Positions 53,479 through 61,735 of a DNA stretch of 64,000 nucleotides are shown here, piece by piece. Positions within the stretch are counted from its first letter, which is position 1, and each line of letters starts with the position of its first letter. This DNA comes from Stutzerimonas stutzeri (GTDB lineage: Bacteria > Pseudomonadota > Gammaproteobacteria > Pseudomonadales > Pseudomonadaceae), in contig NZ_CP139348.1 of NCBI RefSeq assembly GCF_038561965.1, forward strand, positions 2,294,001 to 2,358,000, read 5' to 3'. Below the pieces are notes generated by a model. It searched no databases, had not been told where the DNA came from, and was given only the letters and a program-made list of their open reading frames with translations. The translations under genes and the position numbers were made by a program.

Positions 53479-54038
53479 CGTGACGTCACCAATGCCATGC
53501 GCCATTCGCGCAGCCCCATAACGGCAAGCCCGGTGAACAGCGCGTAGAGGCCGGCGGTCAGCCAGTAGCCTTGATAGCTGAAGAAGGCGACGAACAGCAG
53601 GTCCACGACGATCCACAGCGGCCAACACTGCAGCCGTTTGAGTGCCATCCACAGCTGTGCAAGCAGGCTGAAGGCGGTGAGCCCGGCGTCGAGCCAGGGA
53701 AAAGCAGCCTCGGTGAAGCTGGCCATGGCACTGCCGAGCAACAGGCTGCCAAGCGCCGCGCCGGCAATGCCGATTGTTACTTCGCGCGTGCTGGCTCGGG
53801 TGACGGGCCGGCCTCGGTCGCCCACGGCACCGTGCGTCCAGGCCCACCATCCGTAGAGCTGCATGGCGGCGAAAACGCTATGCAGCAACACCTGCGAATA
53901 CAGTTTGGCGTCGAAGAAGAACCAGGCGTAGAGCGACACCATGCCCAGGCCGATGGGCCAGCACCATGGGTTCTGACGTACCGTCAGCCATACGGCAATG
54001 ACACCGAGTAGCGAGGCGATCAGTTCTAGAGGCGACAT
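53475..54038 (-). CDS. pnuC: Nicotinamide riboside transporter PnuC
   Basis: A 187-residue membrane protein with about seven segments. The motif NPWCWPIGLGMVSLYAWFFF and YGWWAWTHG belong to the PnuC family, which takes up nicotinamide riboside by facilitated diffusion, with downstream phosphorylation trapping it. ATG at 54038 is internal to a longer open frame whose upstream part is a shadow of non-coding DNA. Coupled with the kinase-like gene by a four-base overlap. No TPP or NAD riboswitch is recognisable upstream. Confidence 0.92.
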   Translation of the reverse strand: MSPLELIASLLGVIAVWLTVRQNPWCWPIGLGMVSLYAWFFFDAKLYSQVLLHSVFAAMQLYGWWAWTHGAVGDRGRPVTRASTREVTIGIAGAALGSLLLGSAMASFTEAAFPWLDAGLTAFSLLAQLWMALKRLQCWPLWIVVDLLFVAFFSYQGYWLTAGLYALFTGLAVMGLREWRMALVTSR

Positions 54039-54149
54039 GGGTACTACCGGGTTTGCCAAACGAGGGGCGCGATCATAGCGGACGCGAAGGCCCGTTGCTG
54101 CAGGCCACAAGCCGTACGGCGATTGAACAACCCGGATGTCGACGGGTCT

Positions 54150-54194
54150 TGGTTGAGGCAAGGGCACGGCAGGAGGCCGGCCAGACCTCAACCA
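54150..54194. repeat. Inverted repeat upstream of pnuC
   Basis: TGGTTGAGG (54150-54158) and CCTCAACCA (54186-54194) are perfect 9-bp inverted arms separated by 27 bases, in the region divergent between pnuC and the acyltransferase gene. Possible operator or leader hairpin. Confidence 0.35.
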
Positions 54195-54275
54195 GGCCCC
54201 GAGGAGATGGAGTTGATCCTGAATGACCCAGGCAGTGACTGGTAGTCGCGGCGGCTTGCGGATATCGGACTGCTT

Positions 54276-55391
54276 ATGAGTGATGCCGGAGCGCGGCACG
54301 GCAAGAATCGCAACATTCAATTTCTCCGTGGGCTGGCGATCGTGATGGTGCTGCTGGCCCACGCGTCGGTAATGCTGGTCGGCGCGGAGGCAGACGGGTG
54401 GGATGGCTTGCTGCAGCGCTTTCTGCCGGGCGTTGGCGTCGATCTGTTCTTTCTCATTTCCGGCTATCTGATGGGCACGACCTTTCTGCGCAAGCAGCAG
54501 TGTTTCGATGCCCAGGCGGTGTACGCGTTCTATAAGAAACGCATCCGCCGCGTGCTGCTTCCGACGTGGTTCTGGGCAGCGGTGGTGTTGCTGTTCAGTG
54601 TTGTCGAGCCGCCGCGCGGCGCGCCTGCCTACACGCTGGATACGCTGCTGGGCGTGACGGCGAGCGCAGCATTCTTTCTCGCCAATGTCTTTAACGGCCT
54701 GCACGAGACCGACTTCGGCTACTTCTGGTCGATCGCGCTGGAGGTGCAGTTCTATCTGCTGTTCCCGCTATTGCTTCTGCTGCGCCGGGCGTTTTGGCCG
54801 GCGGTGATTGGTATTGTGCTCTGGTTCAGCTTCGCCAACCCGTTCGCCCCCGAGTGGCTGTTCCGGGCGAACGGTCTGTTCATGGGGTTATTGCTATGGA
54901 AGCTGTCGTCGCTCGAGCAGTTTCGCGTCGTCGAGTGCGACATCGAGGCGATGACGGCCACCCGAAAAGTCCTGGTGAGCGCCCTGGCGGTTGTTTCGGC
55001 GAGCATTCTGGCCATCGCATTGGAACCGCTCGCGTCATTTCGCTGGGCAGCAACGACGCTGGTTCTGGCCGTGCCATTCATGCTGGCGGTCTGTTCCAGT
55101 GAGGCGATTTTCGGTGTTCTGTCACGTCCGCTGGAGGCAGTCGGGCAGGTATCGTTCTCGCTGTACCTGTGTCACATCCCGGTCTGGCTGCTGTGCATGA
55201 GCTGGCTCGACGACCAGCCGCTGCTGCCACGGCTGGCCGCGTGCATATCGGTCTCGCTGATCGTTGCTGGTCTGAGCTATCGCTATATCGAACGACCGCT
55301 TATGGATGGCGCAAAGTCAGCTGCATCTGCAGGGAAAACCACAATTGCGAATCCAATGCCATCCGTGGCCAGGGTCGGGCGAGGCGGTTAA
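54276..55391 (+). CDS. Acyltransferase 3 family membrane protein
   Basis: A 371-residue multi-span protein of the OafA/WecH type. The start RNIQFLRGLAIVMVLLAHAS is the hallmark, with the catalytic-site His after the first segment, followed by DLFFLISGYLMG and YKKRIRRVLLPTW. About ten membrane segments; no C-terminal SGNH esterase domain. It transfers acetyl or other acyl groups to a surface polysaccharide or lipid; target unknown. It stands alone between unrelated genes. Confidence 0.88.
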   Translation: MSDAGARHGKNRNIQFLRGLAIVMVLLAHASVMLVGAEADGWDGLLQRFLPGVGVDLFFLISGYLMGTTFLRKQQCFDAQAVYAFYKKRIRRVLLPTWFWAAVVLLFSVVEPPRGAPAYTLDTLLGVTASAAFFLANVFNGLHETDFGYFWSIALEVQFYLLFPLLLLLRRAFWPAVIGIVLWFSFANPFAPEWLFRANGLFMGLLLWKLSSLEQFRVVECDIEAMTATRKVLVSALAVVSASILAIALEPLASFRWAATTLVLAVPFMLAVCSSEAIFGVLSRPLEAVGQVSFSLYLCHIPVWLLCMSWLDDQPLLPRLAACISVSLIVAGLSYRYIERPLMDGAKSAASAGKTTIANPMPSVARVGRGG

Positions 55392-55398
55392 GACGGCG

Positions 55399-55725
55399 CT
55401 ATTCGGCTTCGTCCTCGCCGCCGATGGCGCTGAGGCACCGCAATTGGTGAGGGCCTTCCAGCAGCCAGCTCTCGCCATCGGCCTGGAGCTGGGCCTCCAT
55501 GATCTGGTTATAGCTGAACTGCCACTGGCGGCGGGTACGGCCGTCGACTAGGTCGATGGTCAGCAGGGTGTCTTCGCTGGCGAATGGCTGATTGGCCTCG
55601 GCCGCGGCGTCGGCATCATCAAGCAGCGCTTCGTTCAGCTCGAACTGCCAGGCATGCAGCTCGTCAATGATCAGCATGTCGGCGGCTTCAAGCTGGTCGA
55701 GCAAATAGTGGGTATCAGCGGGCAT
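55399..55725 (-). CDS. Small acidic conserved protein (DUF5629-like)
   Basis: A 108-residue, highly acidic soluble protein with a central beta-rich part (LLTIDLVDGRTRRQWQFSYN). It seems to be the pseudomonad DUF5629 family, of unknown function; this family assignment is from memory. AGGA lies upstream of the ATG at 55725. It converges on the acyltransferase gene with 7 bases between stops. Confidence 0.75.
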   Translation of the reverse strand: MPADTHYLLDQLEAADMLIIDELHAWQFELNEALLDDADAAAEANQPFASEDTLLTIDLVDGRTRRQWQFSYNQIMEAQLQADGESWLLEGPHQLRCLSAIGGEDEAE

Positions 55726-56005
55726 GGTGAGGCGGTCCTAGAGGAGCGGGTTTTGTAAGGCCTGCATTAAACGCCCGAAGGCGTCTACCGGCCAGCCTGG
55801 CGACTTTAGCTACATCCGCTAATGGCGATCAATGGACATCAAGATGAGCAGGTCGCAGCCGATTATCTGCTTACGCAATGCGTTACGACATCGTCACCTA
55901 TTGATGGGCCGCATCTGACGAGCCGGCTTGGCAGAAGTCCTCCGCGGCCCTTGGGGTGAATCCACTCGCGGCGCTTATGAAATGATGTCTGGAGTTGAAC
56001 GCGCC

Positions 56006-57775
56006 ATGTCGCACTACGAGCAAAAACGATTATTCGCGCTGAGGCAGCTGAATATTCTGGATACACCGCCAAGCGAAAGCTTCGACAGGATCACGCGAAT
56101 GGCTAGCCAGCTGTTCGACCTGCCAATAGCGGCGGTTTCGCTTACCGACAGTGATCGCCAATGGTTCAAATCCCGCGTGGGGGTAGCCCATACGGAGATC
56201 CCGCGATTCAAGGCGTGCTGCGCAGAGGTTGCCGATAGTTCCGGAGTGCTGGTCGTCAGTGACCTGCTGGCTTCGCCGTTCTACAGCGACAGCGCGCTTG
56301 CGCAGTCCGGGATCCGCTTTTACGCGGGGGCTCCGCTGGTTACCCGAGACGGCTACACGCTCGGAGCTATGTGTGTGCTCGGTACCGAGCCGCGCGACAT
56401 CACCGATCATGAACAAGCGGTGCTACGTGATCTGGCATCCATGGTCATGGGACAGATCGAAATGCAGCATGCGTACGGCCGTGTGGACCCCCTGACCGGA
56501 TTAGCCAATCGCAGCCAGTTTCTCGAGGATCTTGAGGATCTCGCTCGCGACCAGCCAGGCAAGGCGTTGTTCGCTTTTTTCACCGACCTGGTGGATATCG
56601 AGCAGATCATGTCCATCCAGCGGGTGATGGGCCCTGCGTTTCTCGACAAGCAGATCAAGTCTGCCGTGATGCGCTTGCAGCGATCGCTGGACAAGGGCGT
56701 CAAGCTCTACAGCGTTAGCCCCAATCAATTTGTCCATGTCATGGAAGCGGCCGGCGAGCAGGAAGCGGTCGACATGGCCAGCGCGTTGCGCCTGAATCTC
56801 GCTGTGCCTGTTCCGGATGATTCCGGGGCGTTGATGACGCGCGCTGTCATCGGCGTAGCACCTTTCCGCCTGGGCGAACGCCTCGGCGAGGATGTGCTGC
56901 GCGTTGCACATTGCGCCAGTCAGGACGCGGGTCAGTCGGAGGCCGGCGTCGGGCTCTATTCGAGCGAGCTGGATGCCCGTTATCAACGACGCTTCGTCCT
57001 CCTGGACGACTTTCGTAGCGCACTGACAAACATAGGCCAGCTGCGCCTGGACTATCAGCCCCGGATTCATATGAAGACCGGGGCGTGCGTTGGTGTTGAG
57101 GCGCTTATTCGCTGGAAGCATCCGTCACTGGGTAACGTTTCTCCCGCAGAATTCATTCCGCTGATCGAGCAGACCAGGATGGCGCGACCGCTCACCAGAT
57201 GGGTCGTCGCCCAGGCGGTAGAGCAGGCCGCAAGATGGCAAAGCCTTGGGCTGAAGGTCTGTATCTCGATCAACGTCACAGCGCTGAATCTGGAGGAGCC
57301 GGATTTCGCGCAGAATCTGGTTACAGCTCTTGCCGAGCGCAACCTGCTTTCATCAGCGATAGAGCTCGAGTTGACTGAAAGCGCGATGATCGGCAACAGC
57401 CCCGCGGCGTCCAGTCAGTTGGAAATTCTGCAAGCAGCAGGCATCAGCATTGCCATTGATGATTTCGGAACAGGCTATAGCAGCCTGTCCTATCTGCAGA
57501 AGATCGCTGCTCAAGTAGTGAAAATCGACCGTTCGTTCATTTCGCTTCTTGACCAGCGTCCGCGCAGCCAGACGCTGGTCAAGGCGATGGTCTGCATGGC
57601 CCACGATTTGGGCTACAGCGTGGTGGCCGAAGGCATCGAAGAGCCTGAGGTTTATGAGTTTCTGAAATCCATTGGCTGTGACGAGGCGCAGGGCTTTCTA
57701 CTCTCGAGGCCGCTACCAGTCGAAGCATTCGAGCACTGGTTGGCGCAGCGGCAAAACGCTCGGAACTCTCGCTAG
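56006..57775 (+). CDS. GAF / degenerate GGDEF / EAL cyclic-di-GMP phosphodiesterase
   Basis: A 589-residue soluble protein: GAF domain (about 25-155), a GGDEF-like domain starting D161PLTGLANR in which the GGDEF signature is replaced by SVSPNQF (236-242), and an EAL domain (about 335-580). EAL residues for c-di-GMP hydrolysis are present: E365 in VEALIRW, IDDFGTGYSS, VKIDRSF, AEGIE and EAQGF. So it should hydrolyse c-di-GMP, with GAF and dead GGDEF as sensors. ATG at 56006 (MSHYEQKRLFALRQL) suits GAF proteins; two earlier starts exist. Confidence 0.9.
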   Translation: MSHYEQKRLFALRQLNILDTPPSESFDRITRMASQLFDLPIAAVSLTDSDRQWFKSRVGVAHTEIPRFKACCAEVADSSGVLVVSDLLASPFYSDSALAQSGIRFYAGAPLVTRDGYTLGAMCVLGTEPRDITDHEQAVLRDLASMVMGQIEMQHAYGRVDPLTGLANRSQFLEDLEDLARDQPGKALFAFFTDLVDIEQIMSIQRVMGPAFLDKQIKSAVMRLQRSLDKGVKLYSVSPNQFVHVMEAAGEQEAVDMASALRLNLAVPVPDDSGALMTRAVIGVAPFRLGERLGEDVLRVAHCASQDAGQSEAGVGLYSSELDARYQRRFVLLDDFRSALTNIGQLRLDYQPRIHMKTGACVGVEALIRWKHPSLGNVSPAEFIPLIEQTRMARPLTRWVVAQAVEQAARWQSLGLKVCISINVTALNLEEPDFAQNLVTALAERNLLSSAIELELTESAMIGNSPAASSQLEILQAAGISIAIDDFGTGYSSLSYLQKIAAQVVKIDRSFISLLDQRPRSQTLVKAMVCMAHDLGYSVVAEGIEEPEVYEFLKSIGCDEAQGFLLSRPLPVEAFEHWLAQRQNARNSR

Positions 57776-57880
57776 CGAGTCGCGCCTCGTCGTATTGCCG
57801 GTCGGCCGGGCCGGCGGTCGATACCGCCGCCGGCCGTTGCCGCTTCGCTGCGCGCTGCTGTGCCGGAGGGCACGGTAACG

Positions 57881-60800
57881 TCAGTTGTCGTAACCCAGAT
57901 TTGGCATCAGCCAGCGCTCGCTGATGGCGATGTCTTCGCCCTTGCGCTGGCTGTAACTTTCAACCTGATCCTTGTCGATCTTGCCGACCGCGAAGTACTG
58001 CGCCTCGGGATGGGCGAAGTACCAGCCGCTGACCGCCGCAGTTGGCAGCATGGCGTAGTGCTCGGTGAGCGTGACCTGGCTGATGCCATCGGCATCGAGC
58101 AGCTGGAACAGCGTGCCTTTTTCGGTGTGATCCGGGCAGGCTGGATAGCCGGGGGCAGGGCGGATGCCCTTGTATTGTTCGCGGATCAGCTCCTCGTTAC
58201 TCAGCTGCTCATCCTTGGCGTAGCCCCAGTATTGCTTGCGCACCTGTTGATGCAACCACTCGGCGCAGGCTTCGGCGAGGCGGTCGGCGAGCGCCTTGAC
58301 CATAATCGAGTTGTAGTCGTCGCCCTTGTCCTGATAGGCCTTGGCCAGCTCCTCGGCACCGATGCCGGCGGTGCAGATAAAGCCGCCTACATAGTCGGTG
58401 ATGCCGCTATCTTTCGGCGCGACGAAGTCGGCCAGGGAGAGGTTGGGCTTGGCGTCCGGCTTGATGATCTGCTGGCGCAGGTGGTGCAGGGTGGCCAGCT
58501 TTTCGCCGCCGTCGCCATACACTTCCAGATCGTCGTCCTGCACCTGGTTGGCTGGCCAGAAGCCGAACACCGCGCGGGCGCGGATCAGTTTTTCGTCGAT
58601 CAGCTTGTTCAGCATCGCCTGGGCATCGCTGAACAGCGAGGTGGCCGCTTCGCCGACCACTTCGTCCTGAAGGATGCGCGGGTACTTGCCGGCCAGGTCC
58701 CAGGCGATGAAGAACGGCGTCCAGTCGATGTACTCGGCCAGCGTGCGCAGGTCGATGTCCTCCAGCAACTGGCGGCCGGTGAAGCTCGGTTTGACCGGCG
58801 TGTAGCCAGTCCAGTCGAACTGCGGCTTGTTGGCGACTGCCTGGGCGTAGCTCAGCCGTTCGGTGCGCGCGCTGCGGTTGGCGGTGCGCTCGCGGATCAT
58901 CGCGTACTCTTCGCGAGTCTTTTCGACGAAGGCCGGCTTCAGTTCTTTCGATAACAGGGTCGTGGCAACGCCTACCGCGCGCGAAGCATCGGTTACATAG
59001 ACCACGGCATCGTTGTTGTACTGCGGATCGATCTTCACCGCGGTATGCGCCTTGGAGGTGGTGGCGCCACCGATCATCAGCGGCAGGCTGAAGCCCTGGC
59101 GCTGCATTTCCTTGGCGACGTGGACCATCTCGTCCAGCGACGGGGTGATCAGGCCGGACAGGCCGATGATGTCGCATTTCTCGGCAATGGCGGTCTGCAG
59201 AATCTTCTCCGCCGGCACCATCACGCCCATGTCAACGATGTCGTAGCCGTTACAACCGAGCACAACACCGACGATGTTCTTGCCGATGTCATGCACATCA
59301 CCTTTCACCGTGGCCATCAGGATTTTGCCCTTGGCTTCGGGCTTGTCGCCTTTCTCCGCCTCGATGAAGGGGATCAAATGGGCAACTGCCTGCTTCATCA
59401 CCCGTGCAGACTTGACTACCTGCGGCAGAAACATCTTGCCGGCGCCAAACAGGTCACCGACCACGTTCATGCCGCTCATCAGCGGGCCTTCGATGACCTC
59501 GATGGGGCGCGCGCATTGCTGGCGGTACTCCTCGGTGTCTTCGACGATGAAGGCGGTGATGCCTTTGACCAGTGCGTGTTCCAGCCGCTTGCCGACTGGC
59601 AGGCCGCGCCACTCCTCGGTTTCGGCTTCCTTGACGGAGCCGTCGCCCTTGTATTTGTCAGCGAGCGCCAGCAGCCCTTCGGTGCCGTTGGCGCTGCGGT
59701 TCAGCACCACGTCCTCGACCGCGTCGCGCAGCTCTTTGGGAATCTCGTCGTAGATTTCCAATTGGCCGGCGTTGACGATGCCCATGGTCAGGCCCGCCTT
59801 GATCGCATGGAACAGGAACACCGAGTGGATCGCTTCACGCACCGGGTTGTTGCCGCGGAACGAGAACGACACGTTGGACACGCCGCCCGAGGTCAGCGCA
59901 TAGGGGAGGTTGTCGCGGATGTAGGCGCAGGCCTCGATGAAGTCGACCGCGTAGTTGTTGTGTTCGTCGATGCCGGTGGCGATGGCGAAGATGTTCGGGT
60001 CGAAGATGATGTCTTCCGGCGGGAAGCCCACTTCGTTGACCAGGATGTCGTAGCTGCGCTTGCAGATCTCGCGTTTGCGTGCGGCGGTATCGGCCTGGCC
60101 CGCTTCATCGAAAGCCATTACGACGACGGCCGCGCCGTAGCGCTTGCACAGGTGCGCATGGTGCTTGAACTGCTCGACGCCTTCCTTCATGGAAATCGAG
60201 TTGACGATGCCCTTGCCCTGGATGCACTTGAGGCCTGCCTCGATCACTTCCCACTTTGAGGAGTCGATCATGATCGGCACGCGGGAAATATCCGGCTCAC
60301 CGGCGATCAGGTTGAGGAAGGTGACCATGGCCGCCTTCGAATCCAGCATGCCCTCGTCCATGTTGATATCGATCACCTGGGCGCCGGCTTCGACCTGCTG
60401 CAGGGCGACTTCCAGTGCCTCGGTGTAGTTCTCTTCACGGATCAGGCGAGCGAACTTGGCGGAACCGGTGATGTTGGTGCGCTCACCGACGTTGACGAAC
60501 AGTGAGCTGCGGTCGATGGTGAAGGGCTCCAGGCCCGACAGGCGGCAGGCCTTGGGAATGTCCGGAATGGCGCGCGGCGGGTATTTGCTGACCGCCTCGG
60601 CAATCGCCTGGATATGCGCCGGCGTAGTGCCGCAGCAGCCGCCGATGATGTTGAGAAAGCCCGAGGCGGCGAACTCTTCGACCACCGCGGCCATTTCTGC
60701 CGGGCTTTCGTCGTATTCGCCGAAGGCGTTCGGCAGGCCCGCATTGGGGTGCGCGGAGACGAAGGTCTCGGCTTTGCTGGAGAGTTCTTCCAGATACGGA

Positions 60801-61573
60801 CGCAGGTCCTTGGCGCCGAGCGCGCAGTTCAAGCCCACGGAGATCGGTTTGGCATGACGTACCGAGTTCCAGAAGGCCTCGGTGGTCTGCCCGGACAGGG
60901 TGCGGCCGGATGCATCGGTAATGGTGCCGGAGATCATGATCGGCAGCTCGACGCCTTGGTCCTCGAACACCTGCTGCACGGCGAAAATGGCCGCCTTGGC
61001 GTTGAGCGTGTCGAAGATGGTCTCGATCAGGATCAGGTCGGCACCGCCCTCGATCAGCCCGCGAGTGGCCTCGACGTAGTTCTCCACCAGCAGATCGAAA
61101 GTAACGTTGCGATAGCCGGGGTTGTTCACGTCTGGGGAAATAGAGCAGGTGCGACTGGTCGGGCCGAGTACGCCAGCGACGAAGCGCGGACGATCCGGCG
61201 TCTCGGCGGTCTTGGCGTCGGCCACTTCACGCGCCAGGCGTGCGCCTTCGACGTTCAACTCATACACCAGCGATTCCATGCCGTAGTCGGCCTGAGAAAC
61301 CTGGGTAGCGTTGAAGGTGTTGGTCTCGAGAATGTCGGCGCCGGCGTCGAGGTAGGCCTTCTCAATGGCCTGGATGATATCCGGGCGGCTCAGCAGCAGC
61401 AGGTCATTGTTGCCTTTGACGTCCTGTGGCCAGTCGGCGAAGCGCGCGCCGCGGTAGTCTTTCTCCTCCAGTTTGTAGCTCTGGATCATGGTTCCCATGC
61501 CGCCGTCGAGAATCAGGATGCGCTCTTTGAGCGCTTGCTGAAGGGCCTGGAGACGGGAGCTGCGAGTGGACAT
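57881..61573 (-). CDS. metH: Cobalamin-dependent methionine synthase
   Basis: A 1230-residue four-module enzyme that transfers the methyl group of methyltetrahydrofolate to homocysteine. In order: homocysteine module with zinc cysteines in IGGCCGTTPAH (about 310-325), folate module (about 365-620), B12 module with the DVHDIGKNIVG cobalamin-His motif (about 760), and the SAM-dependent reactivation module (about 900-1230, with PGYPACPDH). Length is the family norm. ATG at 61573 (MSTRSSRLQAL) is used. No B12 riboswitch is recognisable in its leader. Confidence 0.97.
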   Translation of the reverse strand: MSTRSSRLQALQQALKERILILDGGMGTMIQSYKLEEKDYRGARFADWPQDVKGNNDLLLLSRPDIIQAIEKAYLDAGADILETNTFNATQVSQADYGMESLVYELNVEGARLAREVADAKTAETPDRPRFVAGVLGPTSRTCSISPDVNNPGYRNVTFDLLVENYVEATRGLIEGGADLILIETIFDTLNAKAAIFAVQQVFEDQGVELPIMISGTITDASGRTLSGQTTEAFWNSVRHAKPISVGLNCALGAKDLRPYLEELSSKAETFVSAHPNAGLPNAFGEYDESPAEMAAVVEEFAASGFLNIIGGCCGTTPAHIQAIAEAVSKYPPRAIPDIPKACRLSGLEPFTIDRSSLFVNVGERTNITGSAKFARLIREENYTEALEVALQQVEAGAQVIDINMDEGMLDSKAAMVTFLNLIAGEPDISRVPIMIDSSKWEVIEAGLKCIQGKGIVNSISMKEGVEQFKHHAHLCKRYGAAVVVMAFDEAGQADTAARKREICKRSYDILVNEVGFPPEDIIFDPNIFAIATGIDEHNNYAVDFIEACAYIRDNLPYALTSGGVSNVSFSFRGNNPVREAIHSVFLFHAIKAGLTMGIVNAGQLEIYDEIPKELRDAVEDVVLNRSANGTEGLLALADKYKGDGSVKEAETEEWRGLPVGKRLEHALVKGITAFIVEDTEEYRQQCARPIEVIEGPLMSGMNVVGDLFGAGKMFLPQVVKSARVMKQAVAHLIPFIEAEKGDKPEAKGKILMATVKGDVHDIGKNIVGVVLGCNGYDIVDMGVMVPAEKILQTAIAEKCDIIGLSGLITPSLDEMVHVAKEMQRQGFSLPLMIGGATTSKAHTAVKIDPQYNNDAVVYVTDASRAVGVATTLLSKELKPAFVEKTREEYAMIRERTANRSARTERLSYAQAVANKPQFDWTGYTPVKPSFTGRQLLEDIDLRTLAEYIDWTPFFIAWDLAGKYPRILQDEVVGEAATSLFSDAQAMLNKLIDEKLIRARAVFGFWPANQVQDDDLEVYGDGGEKLATLHHLRQQIIKPDAKPNLSLADFVAPKDSGITDYVGGFICTAGIGAEELAKAYQDKGDDYNSIMVKALADRLAEACAEWLHQQVRKQYWGYAKDEQLSNEELIREQYKGIRPAPGYPACPDHTEKGTLFQLLDADGISQVTLTEHYAMLPTAAVSGWYFAHPEAQYFAVGKIDKDQVESYSQRKGEDIAISERWLMPNLGYDN

Positions 61574-61735
61574 GGGGACTACCTGAAAAAGCTGGGACAA
61601 AAGAGCGCGAATGATAGCAAAGCTGCATGCTTTTTGAGCTTCCGCGCTTTTCCATGAGGATTATTCAAGTTGGGCAGGCAAGCGGCTGCTCACCGAGACG
61701 AATAGAATGGACGCTTACTTTCAGGCGTTCGTTTC

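Noticed and set aside
54039..54275. TPP or NAD riboswitch before pnuC
   Set aside because: The CTGAGA core of the TPP element is absent on the minus strand and no other known fold is evident.
54039..54704. N-terminal extension of pnuC
   Set aside because: The upstream frame has no family similarity and overlaps the divergent acyltransferase gene; PnuC begins at 54038.
57800..57836. GC-rich imperfect hairpin between the EAL gene and metH
   Set aside because: The arms are mismatched and no T-run follows on either strand, so I do not call it a terminator.
59045..60259. Plus-strand frame of 404 codons
   Set aside because: It is the antisense shadow of metH, whose family length and motifs are complete.
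61574..61735. Cobalamin riboswitch before metH
   Set aside because: I looked for a conserved B12-box-like run and structure and found none in this short leader.
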